Program-made: the position numbers and the translations under genes
From: Zestomonas carbonaria
GTDB taxonomy: Bacteria; Pseudomonadota; Gammaproteobacteria; Pseudomonadales; Pseudomonadaceae
Direction of reading: 5' to 3'
DNA length: 64,000 nucleotides
Assembly: GCF_904061905.1 (NCBI RefSeq)
Contig: NZ_CAJFCI010000015.1
Span: 20,681 to 84,680, forward strand
The notes under the pieces: generated by a model
What the model saw: only the letters and a program-made list of their open reading frames with translations
Told to the model about the DNA's origin: nothing
Databases searched by the model: none
Shown here: positions 8,256 to 18,225 of the stretch, piece after piece
How the letters are laid out: every line of letters starts with the position of its first letter
How positions within the stretch are numbered: position 1 is the stretch's first letter

Positions 8256-9686
8256 ATGGTTGCCGATATCGCCCACATCCAGCAGAACCAGCAGCAGATC
8301 AGCGAGTTGGAAGGCCTGTTCCAACGCCAGCGCGAGGCCTTCCGCGCCAATCCGATGCCCACCGCCGAACAGCGCATCCAGTGGCTGCAATCGTTGCGCG
8401 AACTGCTGCGCAACGAGCAGCAGGCGCTGATCGACGCGATCAGCCAGGACTTCAGCAACCGCTCCGCCAGCGAGACCCTGCTCGCCGAACTGATGCCCTC
8501 GCTGCAAGGCATCCACTACGCCAGCAAGCGCATCAAGAAGTGGATGAAGCCGTCGCGCCGCGCGGTCAGCGTGGCCTTCCAGCCGGCCTCGGCCAAGGTG
8601 GTCTACCAGCCGCTCGGCGTGGTCGGGGTGATCGTGCCCTGGAACTACCCGCTGTTCCTCGCCGTCGGGCCGCTGGTCGGCGCGCTGTCGGCCGGCAACC
8701 GGGTGATGATCAAGATGAGCGAGTCGACCCCGGCCACGTCGCAACTGTTCAAGGAACTGATGGCGAAGATCTTCCCCGAGGATCTGGTCGCCGTGGTGCT
8801 CGGCGAGGCGGAGGTCGGCATGGCCTTTTCCAAGCTGCCGTTCGACCACCTGCTGTTCACCGGCGCCACCAGCATCGGCAAGCACGTGATGCGCGCCGCC
8901 GCCGAGAACCTGGTGCCGGTGACCCTGGAACTGGGCGGCAAGTCGCCGGCCATCGTCAGCGCCGACGTGCCGCTGGCCGATGCCGCCGAGCGCATCGCCT
9001 TCGGCAAGACCCTCAACGCCGGGCAGACCTGCGTGGCGCCGGACTATGTGCTGGTGCCGCGCGATCGTCTCGACGGCTTCGTCGAGGCCTACCGCCAGGC
9101 GGTACAGGGCTTCTACCCGCAGCTCGAGAACAACCCCGACTACACGGCGATCATCAACGAGCGCCAGTTGCAGCGCCTGCGCGGCTACCTCGCCGATGCC
9201 GAGAGCAAGGGCGCGCGCCTGGTGCCGCTGTATCCGCAGGCCCAGGGCCGGCGCCTGCCGCACACCGTGGTGCTGAACGTCAACGACGACATGAAGCTGA
9301 TGCAGGACGAGATCTTCGGCCCGCTGCTGCCGGTCATCCCCTACGACCGCCTGGAAGAGGCCTTCGACTACATCAACGACCGGCCACGGCCGCTGGCGCT
9401 GTACTACTTCGGCTACGACAAGCGCGAGCAGCAGCGCGTGCTGCACGAGACCCACTCCGGCGGCGTGTGCCTCAACGACACCCTGCTGCACGTCGCCCAG
9501 GACGACATGCCGTTCGGCGGCGTCGGCCCCTCGGGCATGGGCCACTACCACGGCCACGAGGGCTTCCTGACCTTCAGCAAGGCCAAGGGCGTGTTCATCA
9601 AGCAGCGCTTCAACGCCGCCAGGACCATCTACCCTCCCTACGGCAAGGCGTTGCAGAAGCTGGTCTTCAAGCTGTTCGTGCGCTGA
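8256..9686 (+). CDS. Aldehyde dehydrogenase (coniferyl aldehyde dehydrogenase type)
   Basis: This 476-aa NAD(P)-dependent aldehyde dehydrogenase resembles the coniferyl-aldehyde dehydrogenase (CalB) subgroup. Visible motifs are VPWNYPLF, FTGATSIGKH (nucleotide binding), VTLELGGKSP with the general base Glu225, and NAGQTCVAPDY with the nucleophile Cys259. The long hydrophobic C-terminal tail (KALQKLVFKLFVR) suggests membrane association, as in fatty aldehyde dehydrogenases. It heads an operon with a Tat-exported small subunit and a GMC oxidoreductase, which suggests stepwise alcohol to aldehyde to acid oxidation. Control by the divergent TetR is likely. Confidence 0.9.
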   Translation: MVADIAHIQQNQQQISELEGLFQRQREAFRANPMPTAEQRIQWLQSLRELLRNEQQALIDAISQDFSNRSASETLLAELMPSLQGIHYASKRIKKWMKPSRRAVSVAFQPASAKVVYQPLGVVGVIVPWNYPLFLAVGPLVGALSAGNRVMIKMSESTPATSQLFKELMAKIFPEDLVAVVLGEAEVGMAFSKLPFDHLLFTGATSIGKHVMRAAAENLVPVTLELGGKSPAIVSADVPLADAAERIAFGKTLNAGQTCVAPDYVLVPRDRLDGFVEAYRQAVQGFYPQLENNPDYTAIINERQLQRLRGYLADAESKGARLVPLYPQAQGRRLPHTVVLNVNDDMKLMQDEIFGPLLPVIPYDRLEEAFDYINDRPRPLALYYFGYDKREQQRVLHETHSGGVCLNDTLLHVAQDDMPFGGVGPSGMGHYHGHEGFLTFSKAKGVFIKQRFNAARTIYPPYGKALQKLVFKLFVR

Positions 9687-9698
9687 CGGCGCTGTTTT

Positions 9699-9727
9699 AT
9701 TGGGTCCCCGCGTTCGCGGGGACCCAG
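9699..9727. repeat. Family D palindrome inside the dehydrogenase operon
   Basis: Perfect 12-bp arms TGGGTCCCCGCG/CGCGGGGACCCA around TT (9701-9726) lie 13 bp after the aldehyde dehydrogenase stop and 40 bp before the next start. The resulting RNA hairpin may separate expression of the two genes. Confidence 0.8.
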
Positions 9728-9766
9728 AAGACCCAGAAAAATAAAAACACACCGGTGAATACAACA

Positions 9767-10312
9767 ATGACAGACACCACCCTCGACGCCCCCGGCCTGT
9801 CGCGGCGCAACCTGCTCAAGGTCGGCCTGCTCGGCTCGGCGTTCCTGGCCACCGCCGGGGTCGCCGCCAGCCTCAGCGGTTGCTCGGCCGACACCCCGGC
9901 CAGCGGCATGCGCGCGCTGCGCCAGTCCGACCTGCCGTTCCTGCGTGCGCTGGTCCCGGCGATGCTGGCCGGCGCGGTGCCCGCCGCCAGCCTGCCGCAG
10001 GCCGTGGACAAGACCATCGCGGGCCTCGACTACAGCCTCGACCACCTGTCGCCGGAAATGCTCAAGCTCACCCTGCAATTGTTCGACGTGCTCGCCCTGC
10101 CGGTCACCCGCGGCCCGCTGACCGGGATCTGGGGCAGTTGGGAAAAGGCCTCGGCGGAGGACGTCCGCGCCTTCCTGGAACGCTGGCAGAACAGCTCGCT
10201 GAGCCTGCTGAAGATGGGCCACAGCTCCCTGCTGCAACTGGTGATGATGGCCTGGTACGGCAACCCCGAGTCCTGGGCGCATTGCGGCTACCCCGGCCCG
10301 CCCAGCATCTGA
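9767..10312 (+). CDS. Tat-exported small subunit of a GMC dehydrogenase (gluconate dehydrogenase subunit 3-like)
   Basis: This 181-aa protein has a twin-arginine signal (LSRRNLLKVGLLGSAFLATAG, about residues 10-30) and a lipobox-like LSGC, so it may be an exported lipoprotein. The mature part resembles the small gamma subunits that accompany periplasmic GMC-type sugar/alcohol dehydrogenases. It lies 35 bp before the GMC gene, which lacks its own signal, consistent with hitchhiker export of the large subunit. The frame is open far upstream, but the ATG at 9767 is the only start giving a proper Tat signal. The cytochrome c subunit usual in three-part complexes is not in the operon. Confidence 0.82.
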   Translation: MTDTTLDAPGLSRRNLLKVGLLGSAFLATAGVAASLSGCSADTPASGMRALRQSDLPFLRALVPAMLAGAVPAASLPQAVDKTIAGLDYSLDHLSPEMLKLTLQLFDVLALPVTRGPLTGIWGSWEKASAEDVRAFLERWQNSSLSLLKMGHSSLLQLVMMAWYGNPESWAHCGYPGPPSI

Positions 10313-10347
10313 TCCCGCACGCCCCATAACGACAAGAGATACGCCTG

Positions 10348-11940
10348 ATGCCTGTACCCGATCTGTTCGCCGAGGGCCTGGCCCGCGGCTGGAAGACCCA
10401 TGACGGCTCGCGCCTGGAGCAGGACCTGACCCTCGAAGCCGACGTCGCCATCGTCGGCACCGGCGCCGGCGGCGGCACCACCGCCGAAATCCTCAGCGCG
10501 GCCGGCCTCAAGGTGCTGCTGATCGAGGAAGGCCCGCTGAAGACCAGCCGCGACTTCAAGCTGCAGGAACCCGAGGCCTACGCCAGCCTGTATCAGGAAG
10601 GCATCGGCCGGATGACCAAGGACGGCGCCGTCACCATCCTCCAGGGCCGCGCCGTCGGCGGCACCACGCTGGTCAACTGGACCTCCAGCTTCCGCACCCC
10701 CGACCCGACCCTCGAACACTGGGCCAGGGAGCACGGCGTGAAAGGCCATAGCCCGGCCGAGATGGCGCCGTGGTTCGAGAAGATGGAAGAACGCCTCGGC
10801 GTGGCGCCCTGGATGGTGCCGCCGAACCCCAACAACGAGGTGATCCGCGCCGGCTGCGAAAAGCTCGGCCTGCACTGGAAGGTGATCCCGCGCAACGTGC
10901 GCGGCTGCTGGAACATCGGCTATTGCGGGATGGGCTGCCCGACCAATGCCAAGCAGTCGATGCTGGTCACCACCATCCCGGCGACCCTCGACAAGGGCGG
11001 CGAACTGCTCTTCCTGGCACGCGCCGAACGCCTGCTGCTGGACGGCGACAAGGTCGCCGGCATCGAATGCCTGGCCCTCGACGAGCGCTGCGTGGCGCCG
11101 ACCGGCCGCAAGATCACCGTCAAGGCGCGCCACTACGTGCTGTCCGGCGGCGGCATCAACACCCCGGCGCTGCTGCTGCGTTCCGACGCGCCGGACCCGC
11201 ACGAGCGGGTCGGCAAGCGCACCTTCCTGCACCTGGTGAACTTCTCCGCCGCACTGTTCGAGCAAGTGATCAACCCCTTCTACGGCGCGCCGCAGTCGAT
11301 CTACTCCGACCACTTCCAGTGGGACGACGGCACCATCGGGCGGATGTCCTACAAGCTGGAAGTCCCGCCGCTGCACCCAGCGCTGGCGAGCACCCTGCTC
11401 GGCGGCTTCGGCGAGGCCAACTCCCTGCGCATGGAACAGTTGCCGCACACCAACGTGATGCTCGCCCTGCTGCGCGACGGCTTCCACCCGGACAGCGCCG
11501 AAGGCACGGTGGAACTGCGCGGCGACGGCAGCCCGGTGCTCGACTACCGGGTCACCGACTACACCTGGGACGGCGTGCGCCGCGCCTTCCACAGCATGGC
11601 CGAGATCCAGTTCGCCGCCGGCGCCAAGGCGGTGATGCCGATGCACAGCGACGCCGGCTACGTGAAGACCCTGGCCGAAGCCAGGAAGCTGATCGACGGC
11701 CTGCCGCTGGAGCTGTACCGCACCCGCCTGGGCAGCGCCCACGTGATGGGCGGTTGCGCCATGGGCGAGGACGCGAAGCTGGCGGTCACCGACAGCCTCG
11801 GCCGCCATCACCAGTTGCAGAACCTGTCGATCCACGATGGCTCGCTGTTCCCCACCAGCATCGGCGCCAACCCGCAGTTGTCGGTCTACGGCCTCACCGC
11901 CAAACTGGCCAGCGCCCTGGCCGAACGCTTGAAAACGTAA
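10348..11940 (+). CDS. GMC-family FAD oxidoreductase
   Basis: This 530-aa flavoprotein of the glucose-methanol-choline family has an N-terminal FAD-binding VAIVGTGAGGGTTAEIL (about residues 33-49), LQGRAVGGTTLVNW, and a C-terminal HVMGGCAMG followed by the FAD-proximal NPQLSVYGLTAKLA. It contains the Cys-rich CGMGCPTNAK segment found in the large subunits of gluconate/alcohol dehydrogenases. With the preceding Tat subunit it probably forms an exported alcohol or sugar dehydrogenase. The product would be passed to, or share regulation with, the aldehyde dehydrogenase. The substrate is not determined by sequence. Confidence 0.87.
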   Translation: MPVPDLFAEGLARGWKTHDGSRLEQDLTLEADVAIVGTGAGGGTTAEILSAAGLKVLLIEEGPLKTSRDFKLQEPEAYASLYQEGIGRMTKDGAVTILQGRAVGGTTLVNWTSSFRTPDPTLEHWAREHGVKGHSPAEMAPWFEKMEERLGVAPWMVPPNPNNEVIRAGCEKLGLHWKVIPRNVRGCWNIGYCGMGCPTNAKQSMLVTTIPATLDKGGELLFLARAERLLLDGDKVAGIECLALDERCVAPTGRKITVKARHYVLSGGGINTPALLLRSDAPDPHERVGKRTFLHLVNFSAALFEQVINPFYGAPQSIYSDHFQWDDGTIGRMSYKLEVPPLHPALASTLLGGFGEANSLRMEQLPHTNVMLALLRDGFHPDSAEGTVELRGDGSPVLDYRVTDYTWDGVRRAFHSMAEIQFAAGAKAVMPMHSDAGYVKTLAEARKLIDGLPLELYRTRLGSAHVMGGCAMGEDAKLAVTDSLGRHHQLQNLSIHDGSLFPTSIGANPQLSVYGLTAKLASALAERLKT

Positions 11941-13130
<1,190 letters not shown>

Positions 13131-13229
13131 GCCCGCCATTTCTCCCGCGCACGAAGCGTCTGCAGTGCCAACGCCCGCTCCCAGCAGCATCGTCCATACT
13201 GCAACGACCCCGCCCGACCCGGACCCGCG

Positions 13230-14960
13230 ATGAAACGCCTGCCGCTGCTGTTCCTCCTGCTGACCGCCAGTTTCGCCGCCTGGGCCACCGGGCCCGGCAA
13301 GGGCGCGGTGGCCACCGCCCACCCGGCCGCCACGGTGGCCGGCCTGGAGGCGCTGAGCAGCGGCGGTAACGCCTTCGACGCGGCGGTGGCGATCAGCGCC
13401 GCGCTGGCGGTGGCCGAACCCTACGGCTCGGGCCTCGGCGGCGGCGGTTTCTTCCTGCTGCGCCAGGCCGGCGAACCGCCGCAGTACCGCTTCATCGATG
13501 CCCGCGAACGCGCCCCGCAGGCCGCGCGCGCCGACCTTTACGTGCGCGGCGGCAAGGTCGAGCCGAGCCTGTCGCTGGACGGCGCACTGGCCGCTGCGAT
13601 TCCCGGCCTGCCGGCGGCCCTCGACCACCTCTCCTCCGGCTACGGCCGGCTGTCGCTGGCCGACAACCTGGCGCCGGCGATCCGCCTGGCCCGCGACGGC
13701 ATCTCGGTGGACCGGATCTACCGCGAACGCGCGCTGTGGCGCCTGGCCGCGCTGCGCGACGACCCGGAAAGCGCCCGCCTGTTCCTCGACAAGGGCCAGG
13801 TGCCGGAACAGTGGAGCCTGCTGCGCCAGCCGCACCTGGCGCGAACCCTGGAACGCATGTCGCGCTATGGCCGCAGCGGTTTCTACGCCGGCGAGACGGC
13901 GGAGAAGCTGGTCGCCGCGGTGCGCGCCGGCGGCGGCATCTGGACCCTGCGCGACCTGGCCGACTACCGGGTGGTGGAGCGCGCGCCGCTGCGCTTCCCC
14001 CTTGAAGGTGGCCGCGAGCTGATCAGCGCGCCGCCGCCCTCGGCCGGCGGCGTGGCCCTGGCGCAGAGCCTGGCGATCCTCCAGCAACTGCCCTGGCGCG
14101 AGGCCGACCGGATACAGCGCAGCCACTATGTGATCGAGACGCTGCGCCGGGTCTACCGCGACCGTGGCCTGCTCGGCGACCCGGACTTCGTCGCCAACCC
14201 GCTGGGCCAGTTGCTCGCCCCCGCCTACCTCGAGCGCCTGGCCAGCGGCATCGACCCACGGCGCGCCACGCCGAGCAGCACCCTGCCACCGGCGCCGGCC
14301 TGGCGCGAGGGCGACCACACCACCCACTTCACGGTGATCGACGCGGACGGCAACGCGGTGGCCGGCACCCTGTCGATCAACCTGCCGTTCGGCGCCGCCT
14401 TCACCGCACCCGGCACCGGCGTGCTGCTCAACAACGAGATGGACGATTTCGCCGCCGATCCGCATGGCGCCAACGCCTACGCGCTGGCCGGCAGCCAGGC
14501 CAACGTCATCGCCGGCGGCAAGCGCCCGCTGTCGAGCATGAGCCCGAGCTTCATCGAAAGCGCCGAGGTCTTCGCCAGCTTCGGCACTCCGGGCGGCAGC
14601 CGCATCCCCAGCATGGTGCTGCTCGGCATGCTCGACTACCTGGACGGCAAGGCGGTCAGCCAGTGGCCGGCGACGCCGCGCTACCACCACCAGTACCTGC
14701 CCGACGTGGTGCAGTACGAGCCGGGCACCTTCAACGTCGCCGAAGTGCAGGCTCTGGAGCAGCGCGGCCATCGCCTGGAGCGCCGGCAGCAGCGCTACGG
14801 CAACCTTCAGGTGCTGCTGTGGGACAAGCGCGGCGACCAGGTCGAAGTGGCCAGCGATCCGCGCGGGGTCGGCGAGGCGACCGTGCTGATGCCCTGGCCG
14901 GCCCCACCGGTGGATGCCCGCCCGGCGGCGCGCGTTCCCGTGCAGCCCAGGGTGCCCTGA
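13230..14960 (+). CDS. ggt: Gamma-glutamyltransferase, periplasmic
   Basis: This 576-aa Ntn-hydrolase cleaves the gamma-glutamyl bond of glutathione and transfers or hydrolyses the glutamyl group. It has a signal peptide (MKRLPLLFLLLTASFAAWA). The autocatalytic junction is in DHTTHFTVIDADGN, where the second Thr would become the N-terminal nucleophile of the small subunit, and NPLSSMSP-like substrate binding is represented by KRPLSSMSPSF. The length is normal. The stop (CCC-TGA) runs directly into a short repeat AGGGCGAGCGAAGCGAGT that recurs near 21980. Confidence 0.93.
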   Translation: MKRLPLLFLLLTASFAAWATGPGKGAVATAHPAATVAGLEALSSGGNAFDAAVAISAALAVAEPYGSGLGGGGFFLLRQAGEPPQYRFIDARERAPQAARADLYVRGGKVEPSLSLDGALAAAIPGLPAALDHLSSGYGRLSLADNLAPAIRLARDGISVDRIYRERALWRLAALRDDPESARLFLDKGQVPEQWSLLRQPHLARTLERMSRYGRSGFYAGETAEKLVAAVRAGGGIWTLRDLADYRVVERAPLRFPLEGGRELISAPPPSAGGVALAQSLAILQQLPWREADRIQRSHYVIETLRRVYRDRGLLGDPDFVANPLGQLLAPAYLERLASGIDPRRATPSSTLPPAPAWREGDHTTHFTVIDADGNAVAGTLSINLPFGAAFTAPGTGVLLNNEMDDFAADPHGANAYALAGSQANVIAGGKRPLSSMSPSFIESAEVFASFGTPGGSRIPSMVLLGMLDYLDGKAVSQWPATPRYHHQYLPDVVQYEPGTFNVAEVQALEQRGHRLERRQQRYGNLQVLLWDKRGDQVEVASDPRGVGEATVLMPWPAPPVDARPAARVPVQPRVP

Positions 14961-15037
14961 AGGGCGAGCGAAGCGAGTCAACCAGAGAAAACAGGCCAGA
15001 CCGTTATCCCCTGTAGCCTGGCCGGCCCAGATCCTCC

Positions 15038-16873
15038 TCACTCCACCACGATCAGCGACTCATCCCCGGCCGGCGCGCGCCGCAGGGCGCGGAGCGCTTC
15101 CTGGCCCTCGCCGAGCAGCAGCACGTTGCGCAGGCTCTGGAAGATGCGGCTGGCATAGCCCAGGTCGTTCATCAGCGAGCTGGTCTGCAAACCGTCCAGC
15201 TCGCGGGTGCGGACCATGGCGAATAGCCGCACGCGGAAGGCGGCGTCGAAGTCGGCGGCCCGCTCGTCGAGCGCCTGCAACTGCGCGCGCCAGGCCTCGT
15301 CGCTGAGCTCCGAGCGCGCCAGTTCGTGCATAGCGTGGAGCAGCGAGAGCAAGTGCCGGCGCAGCTCCACATAGGCGGTGCGCGCGGGCGACGGCTCCTG
15401 GTTCAGGTAGTGGCCGAGGTTCTTCTGCAGGTGCTTGGCGTCCTTGACCGCGTCCACCAGTTGCAGGGCGGCCAGTTGGCAATTGACCCAGAACTGCTGG
15501 TGGGCCTCGTCCAGCGTCACTTCCAGGCGCCCCATGAAGCTCAGCAGGTCGCCGTACACGCCCTTGATGTGCCGCTGGTAGAGCGTCTCGGCATCCAGCC
15601 CGCGCGGGTCCGGGCGCGCCTGCAACAGCGCCTCGTCGCCCTGGGCGCGGGCCAACTGGTCGACCGGCAGGTACAGGGCGTGGCAGATCACTTCCAGGCT
15701 CAACCGGCCGAGGTGGCGCAGTTCCTGGACCACCGCGCTGGCGGCGGCGTCCGCCGAGTCCAGCGCCCGCTCGCTGAGGTAGCGCGCCCTGGTCCGCTCG
15801 GGTTCCCGGTTGTCCGGGGCCAGTTCGGTGATCAGTACCTGCGGCTCGACGCGGTCGGGCAACAGGCGGATGAGCAGCCGCGCCAGCCCGGCCTGCCAGG
15901 GCCAGAACAGCAGCACGCCGGTGGCGTTGAACAAACTGTGGAACAGCGCCAACTGGATCAGGCTGTTGTCGCCCAGGCCGACCTGCGCGGTCAGCCACTG
16001 CACCAGCCAGGTCAGCGGCAGCAGCAGGGCCAGCGCCAGGCAGGCGGTCACCACATTGAACAGCACATGGGCGAGCGCCAGGCGCTGGCCGCTGCGGTTG
16101 CCGCCGAGCGAACCGACCACCGCCGTGCTGACGCTGCTGCCGACGTTCGAGCCGATGGCGATGGCCAGGCCCTGGCCGAGTTCCAGTTGGCCGCCGGCCA
16201 GGGCCGCCAGGGTCAGCATCAGGGTCGCGTGGCTGGATTGCAGGACCACCGTGACCAGCAGGCCGATGGCGGTGAACAGCAGCGGACCGGCGATGCCTTC
16301 GACCTGGTACTGGCTCATGTCCAGGTCGCCGCCGAAGCTGGAGAAGCCATCCTTGATCTGGTCGATGCCGAGGAAGATGAAGGCGATGCCCAGCACGATG
16401 CGCCCGGCCGCCTTGCTCTTCGGCCCGTTGAAGCCGGCCAGCACACCGAACACCAGCAGCGGCAGGGCCAGCGGGCTGAGGCTGAGGTTCTGCCCGGCCA
16501 GCGCCAGCAGCCAGATGCCGCTGGTGGCACCGAGGTTGGCGCCGAACAGGATGGCGATGCCGCCGGCCAACTGGATCAGCCCGGCGCTGATGAAAGCGAT
16601 GGTGAGCAGCGAGACCAGGGTGCTGGACTGCAGCAGCATGGTGCCGCAGACGCCGAACATCAGGGCCTTGAAGGGTGTTTCCGTGCTCTTGCCGAGCAAC
16701 TGTTCGAGCTTGCCGCCGGCCAGTTGGCGCAGGCCCTCTTCCAGGCACTGCATGCCGAACAGGAACAGCGCCAGGCCGGCGCAAAGCTGCAGCCAGCCGG
16801 CGCTGGACCAGAAGGACCAGGAAAGCCCCGCTCCGATCAGAACCAGAAGAATGATGCGCGAGTAGTGCTTCAC
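15038..16873 (-). CDS. Na+/phosphate cotransporter family protein (NptA/YjbB type)
   Basis: This 611-aa protein has two inverted PNaS repeats forming the membrane domain (about residues 1-330, QSSTLVSLL and QSSHATLMLTL signature segments) and a C-terminal PhoU-like helical domain (about 340-611). It probably exports or co-transports phosphate with Na+. The GTG at 16873 (VKHYSRIILL) preceded by AAGGGC is chosen; an ATG 93 bp upstream would add a hydrophilic stretch lying over repeat DNA. It is convergent with ggt, 77 bp apart. Confidence 0.9.
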   Translation of the reverse strand: MKHYSRIILLVLIGAGLSWSFWSSAGWLQLCAGLALFLFGMQCLEEGLRQLAGGKLEQLLGKSTETPFKALMFGVCGTMLLQSSTLVSLLTIAFISAGLIQLAGGIAILFGANLGATSGIWLLALAGQNLSLSPLALPLLVFGVLAGFNGPKSKAAGRIVLGIAFIFLGIDQIKDGFSSFGGDLDMSQYQVEGIAGPLLFTAIGLLVTVVLQSSHATLMLTLAALAGGQLELGQGLAIAIGSNVGSSVSTAVVGSLGGNRSGQRLALAHVLFNVVTACLALALLLPLTWLVQWLTAQVGLGDNSLIQLALFHSLFNATGVLLFWPWQAGLARLLIRLLPDRVEPQVLITELAPDNREPERTRARYLSERALDSADAAASAVVQELRHLGRLSLEVICHALYLPVDQLARAQGDEALLQARPDPRGLDAETLYQRHIKGVYGDLLSFMGRLEVTLDEAHQQFWVNCQLAALQLVDAVKDAKHLQKNLGHYLNQEPSPARTAYVELRRHLLSLLHAMHELARSELSDEAWRAQLQALDERAADFDAAFRVRLFAMVRTRELDGLQTSSLMNDLGYASRIFQSLRNVLLLGEGQEALRALRRAPAGDESLIVVE

Positions 16874-16957
16874 GCCCTTGCCGCTCCATTGCCAGGAGCG
16901 GCAATTACACCACAGCGCGGCACTCCGGAAGGAGTCTTGTGCCCGGTCTTTTCCGGG

Positions 16958-17036
16958 CTCCCGCATGCGCGGGAGCGATGGGGTGGAGGGAAGCTCCGTG
17001 GCTCAACCGTCATCCCCGCGAACGCGGGGACCCAAT
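16958..17036. repeat. Two family D palindromes
   Basis: A degenerate copy CTCCCGCATGCGCGGGAG (16958-16975) and a full copy GTCATCCCCGCG-AA-CGCGGGGACCCAAT (17009-17036) lie between the Na/Pi transporter start and the terminator of the small secreted protein gene. Confidence 0.75.
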
Positions 17037-17056
17037 TACGGTCACGAGCGCACACG

Positions 17057-17088
17057 AAAAAGCCCCTGGCGCTTGCGCACCAGGGGCT
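17057..17088 (-). terminator. Rho-independent terminator
   Basis: Stem AGCCCCTGG/CCAGGGGCT (9 bp) with a 10-nt loop. Read on the minus strand it is followed by TTTTT. It lies just after the stop of the small secreted protein gene at 17111. Confidence 0.8.
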
Positions 17089-17110
17089 CTGGCCGGCAGG
17101 CCGGGGGAAA

Positions 17111-17452
17111 TCAGTCGCGCTGGTAGCCGCTGGAGGTGCAGCCCAGGCAGCGCACGAAGGCTTCCTTGCCGGGATCGACCACCAGCGCCTTGCCGGCGGC
17201 GCCGATGTTGCCGCCGGCGGCGCTGAACGGCAGGCTGATGACGAACAGGCCGGCACCGATGATGGTGCCGGCGATCAGCAGCGGACGGGCGATCAGCAGG
17301 TCGCCGACCATGGCGTAGGCCGGCGGCGCTTCGACGGTGTAGAACGGGTCGCCACTGACATTCTCCTGAACCACCTGCCCGGCGTTTGCCGGCAGCGTCA
17401 GCAGGCCAGTGGTCAGAGCCAAGACAACAGCGGTTGCACGGAACAGGTTCAT
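17111..17452 (-). CDS. Small exported protein, unknown function
   Basis: This 113-aa protein has a clear signal peptide ([24 protein letters not shown]) and one later hydrophobic segment ([25 protein letters not shown], about residues 58-82) that may anchor it. Two C-terminal cysteines (RCLGCTSS) could form a disulfide or bind a metal. I do not recognise a functional family; equivalent small proteins occur next to the acyltransferase in Pseudomonas. It has its own terminator, so it is probably monocistronic. Confidence 0.7.
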   Translation of the reverse strand: MNLFRATAVVLALTTGLLTLPANAGQVVQENVSGDPFYTVEAPPAYAMVGDLLIARPLLIAGTIIGAGLFVISLPFSAAGGNIGAAGKALVVDPGKEAFVRCLGCTSSGYQRD

Positions 17453-17537
17453 GGGGCGGTCCTTCGAGTGTCGGTTTTATTGGATGGCAGTGCCGGTAAC
17501 TATAACAGCGCTCCGCCAGATGTCAGCGTGATGGCCT

Positions 17538-18119
17538 TCAATCACCGAGAAATGCGTACTGCGGCTTTTTCGGCGGAAAGTCGCGATAGAACGCCAGTAT
17601 CTGCCGCAGGTCCGCGGCCTCGTCGCCGGTCGGCACGAACGGCGGGCCGATGACGATGCGCCGCCGCTCGTAGTCCAGCGCCGCCAGCACCACCGGCACG
17701 CCGGCGCCACGGGCGATGTGGTAGAAGCCCATCTTCCAGCGCTCGACCTTCTTGCGGGTGCCTTCCGGGGCGATCACCAGCATGAACTGGCGCTGCTCGC
17801 GGAACTGCTGCACGGCCTGGTCGACCACGTTCGACTGGCGGTCGCGACGGATCGGCACGCCGCCCCAGCGCTTCAGCAGATCGCCGAACGGCCAGCGGAA
17901 GATCGAATGCTTGGCGAACCAGCGGGCATTCAGGCGCAGCACGAACTTGGCGGCGATGAACAGCACGAAGTCCCAGTTGGAGGTGTGGTGGGCGCCGATC
18001 ACGACGAACTTGTCGAGCGGCGGCAAGGCGCCTTCGATGCGCCAGCCCATGAGCGCCAGGATGGTGTTGCCGACCCGCTCGGCGAACGGGTTGGGCGGCA
18101 GGTAGTTGGTGTTGTCCAC
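17538..18119 (-). CDS. 1-acyl-glycerol-3-phosphate-type acyltransferase
   Basis: This 193-aa protein of the PlsC family has the catalytic HHTSNWD (H45-X4-D50) and APEGTRKK motifs. It probably acylates lysophospholipid or a glycolipid at the inner membrane. The chosen start is GTG at 18119 (VDNTNYLPPNPF). The frame is open upstream through repeat DNA and mutM antisense, so a longer protein is unlikely. No strong ribosome site is visible at this start. An inverted pair of family-D palindromes separates it from mutM. Confidence 0.85.
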   Translation of the reverse strand: MDNTNYLPPNPFAERVGNTILALMGWRIEGALPPLDKFVVIGAHHTSNWDFVLFIAAKFVLRLNARWFAKHSIFRWPFGDLLKRWGGVPIRRDRQSNVVDQAVQQFREQRQFMLVIAPEGTRKKVERWKMGFYHIARGAGVPVVLAALDYERRRIVIGPPFVPTGDEAADLRQILAFYRDFPPKKPQYAFLGD

Positions 18120-18150
18120 GTTCTTGTTCTTATAGGAGTTGGTAGAGGAT

Positions 18151-18214
18151 TGGATTCCCGCGTGCGCGGGAATGACGGTCAACTTCGTGTCATCCCCGCG
18201 AACGCGGGGACCCA
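18151..18214. repeat. Inverted pair of family D palindromes
   Basis: TGGATTCCCGCG-TG-CGCGGGAATGAC (18151-18176) and GTCATCCCCGCG-AA-CGCGGGGACCCA (18189-18214) lie head to head with a 12-bp spacer between mutM and the acyltransferase gene. The two units are complementary along their length, so RNA across both could form one long hairpin. Confidence 0.85.
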
Positions 18215-18225
18215 GAAAAAACAGC

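Noticed and set aside
8381..10312. 643-codon frame running through the aldehyde dehydrogenase into the Tat subunit
   Set aside because: Only the last 181 codons from 9767 are coding-like (Tat signal and small-subunit sequence); the upstream part is a shadow of the dehydrogenase in another frame.
15326..17653. 775-codon plus-strand frame across the Na/Pi transporter and repeats
   Set aside because: Antisense shadow; the minus-strand frame has clear PNaS/PhoU features, and the long frame runs through repeat DNA.
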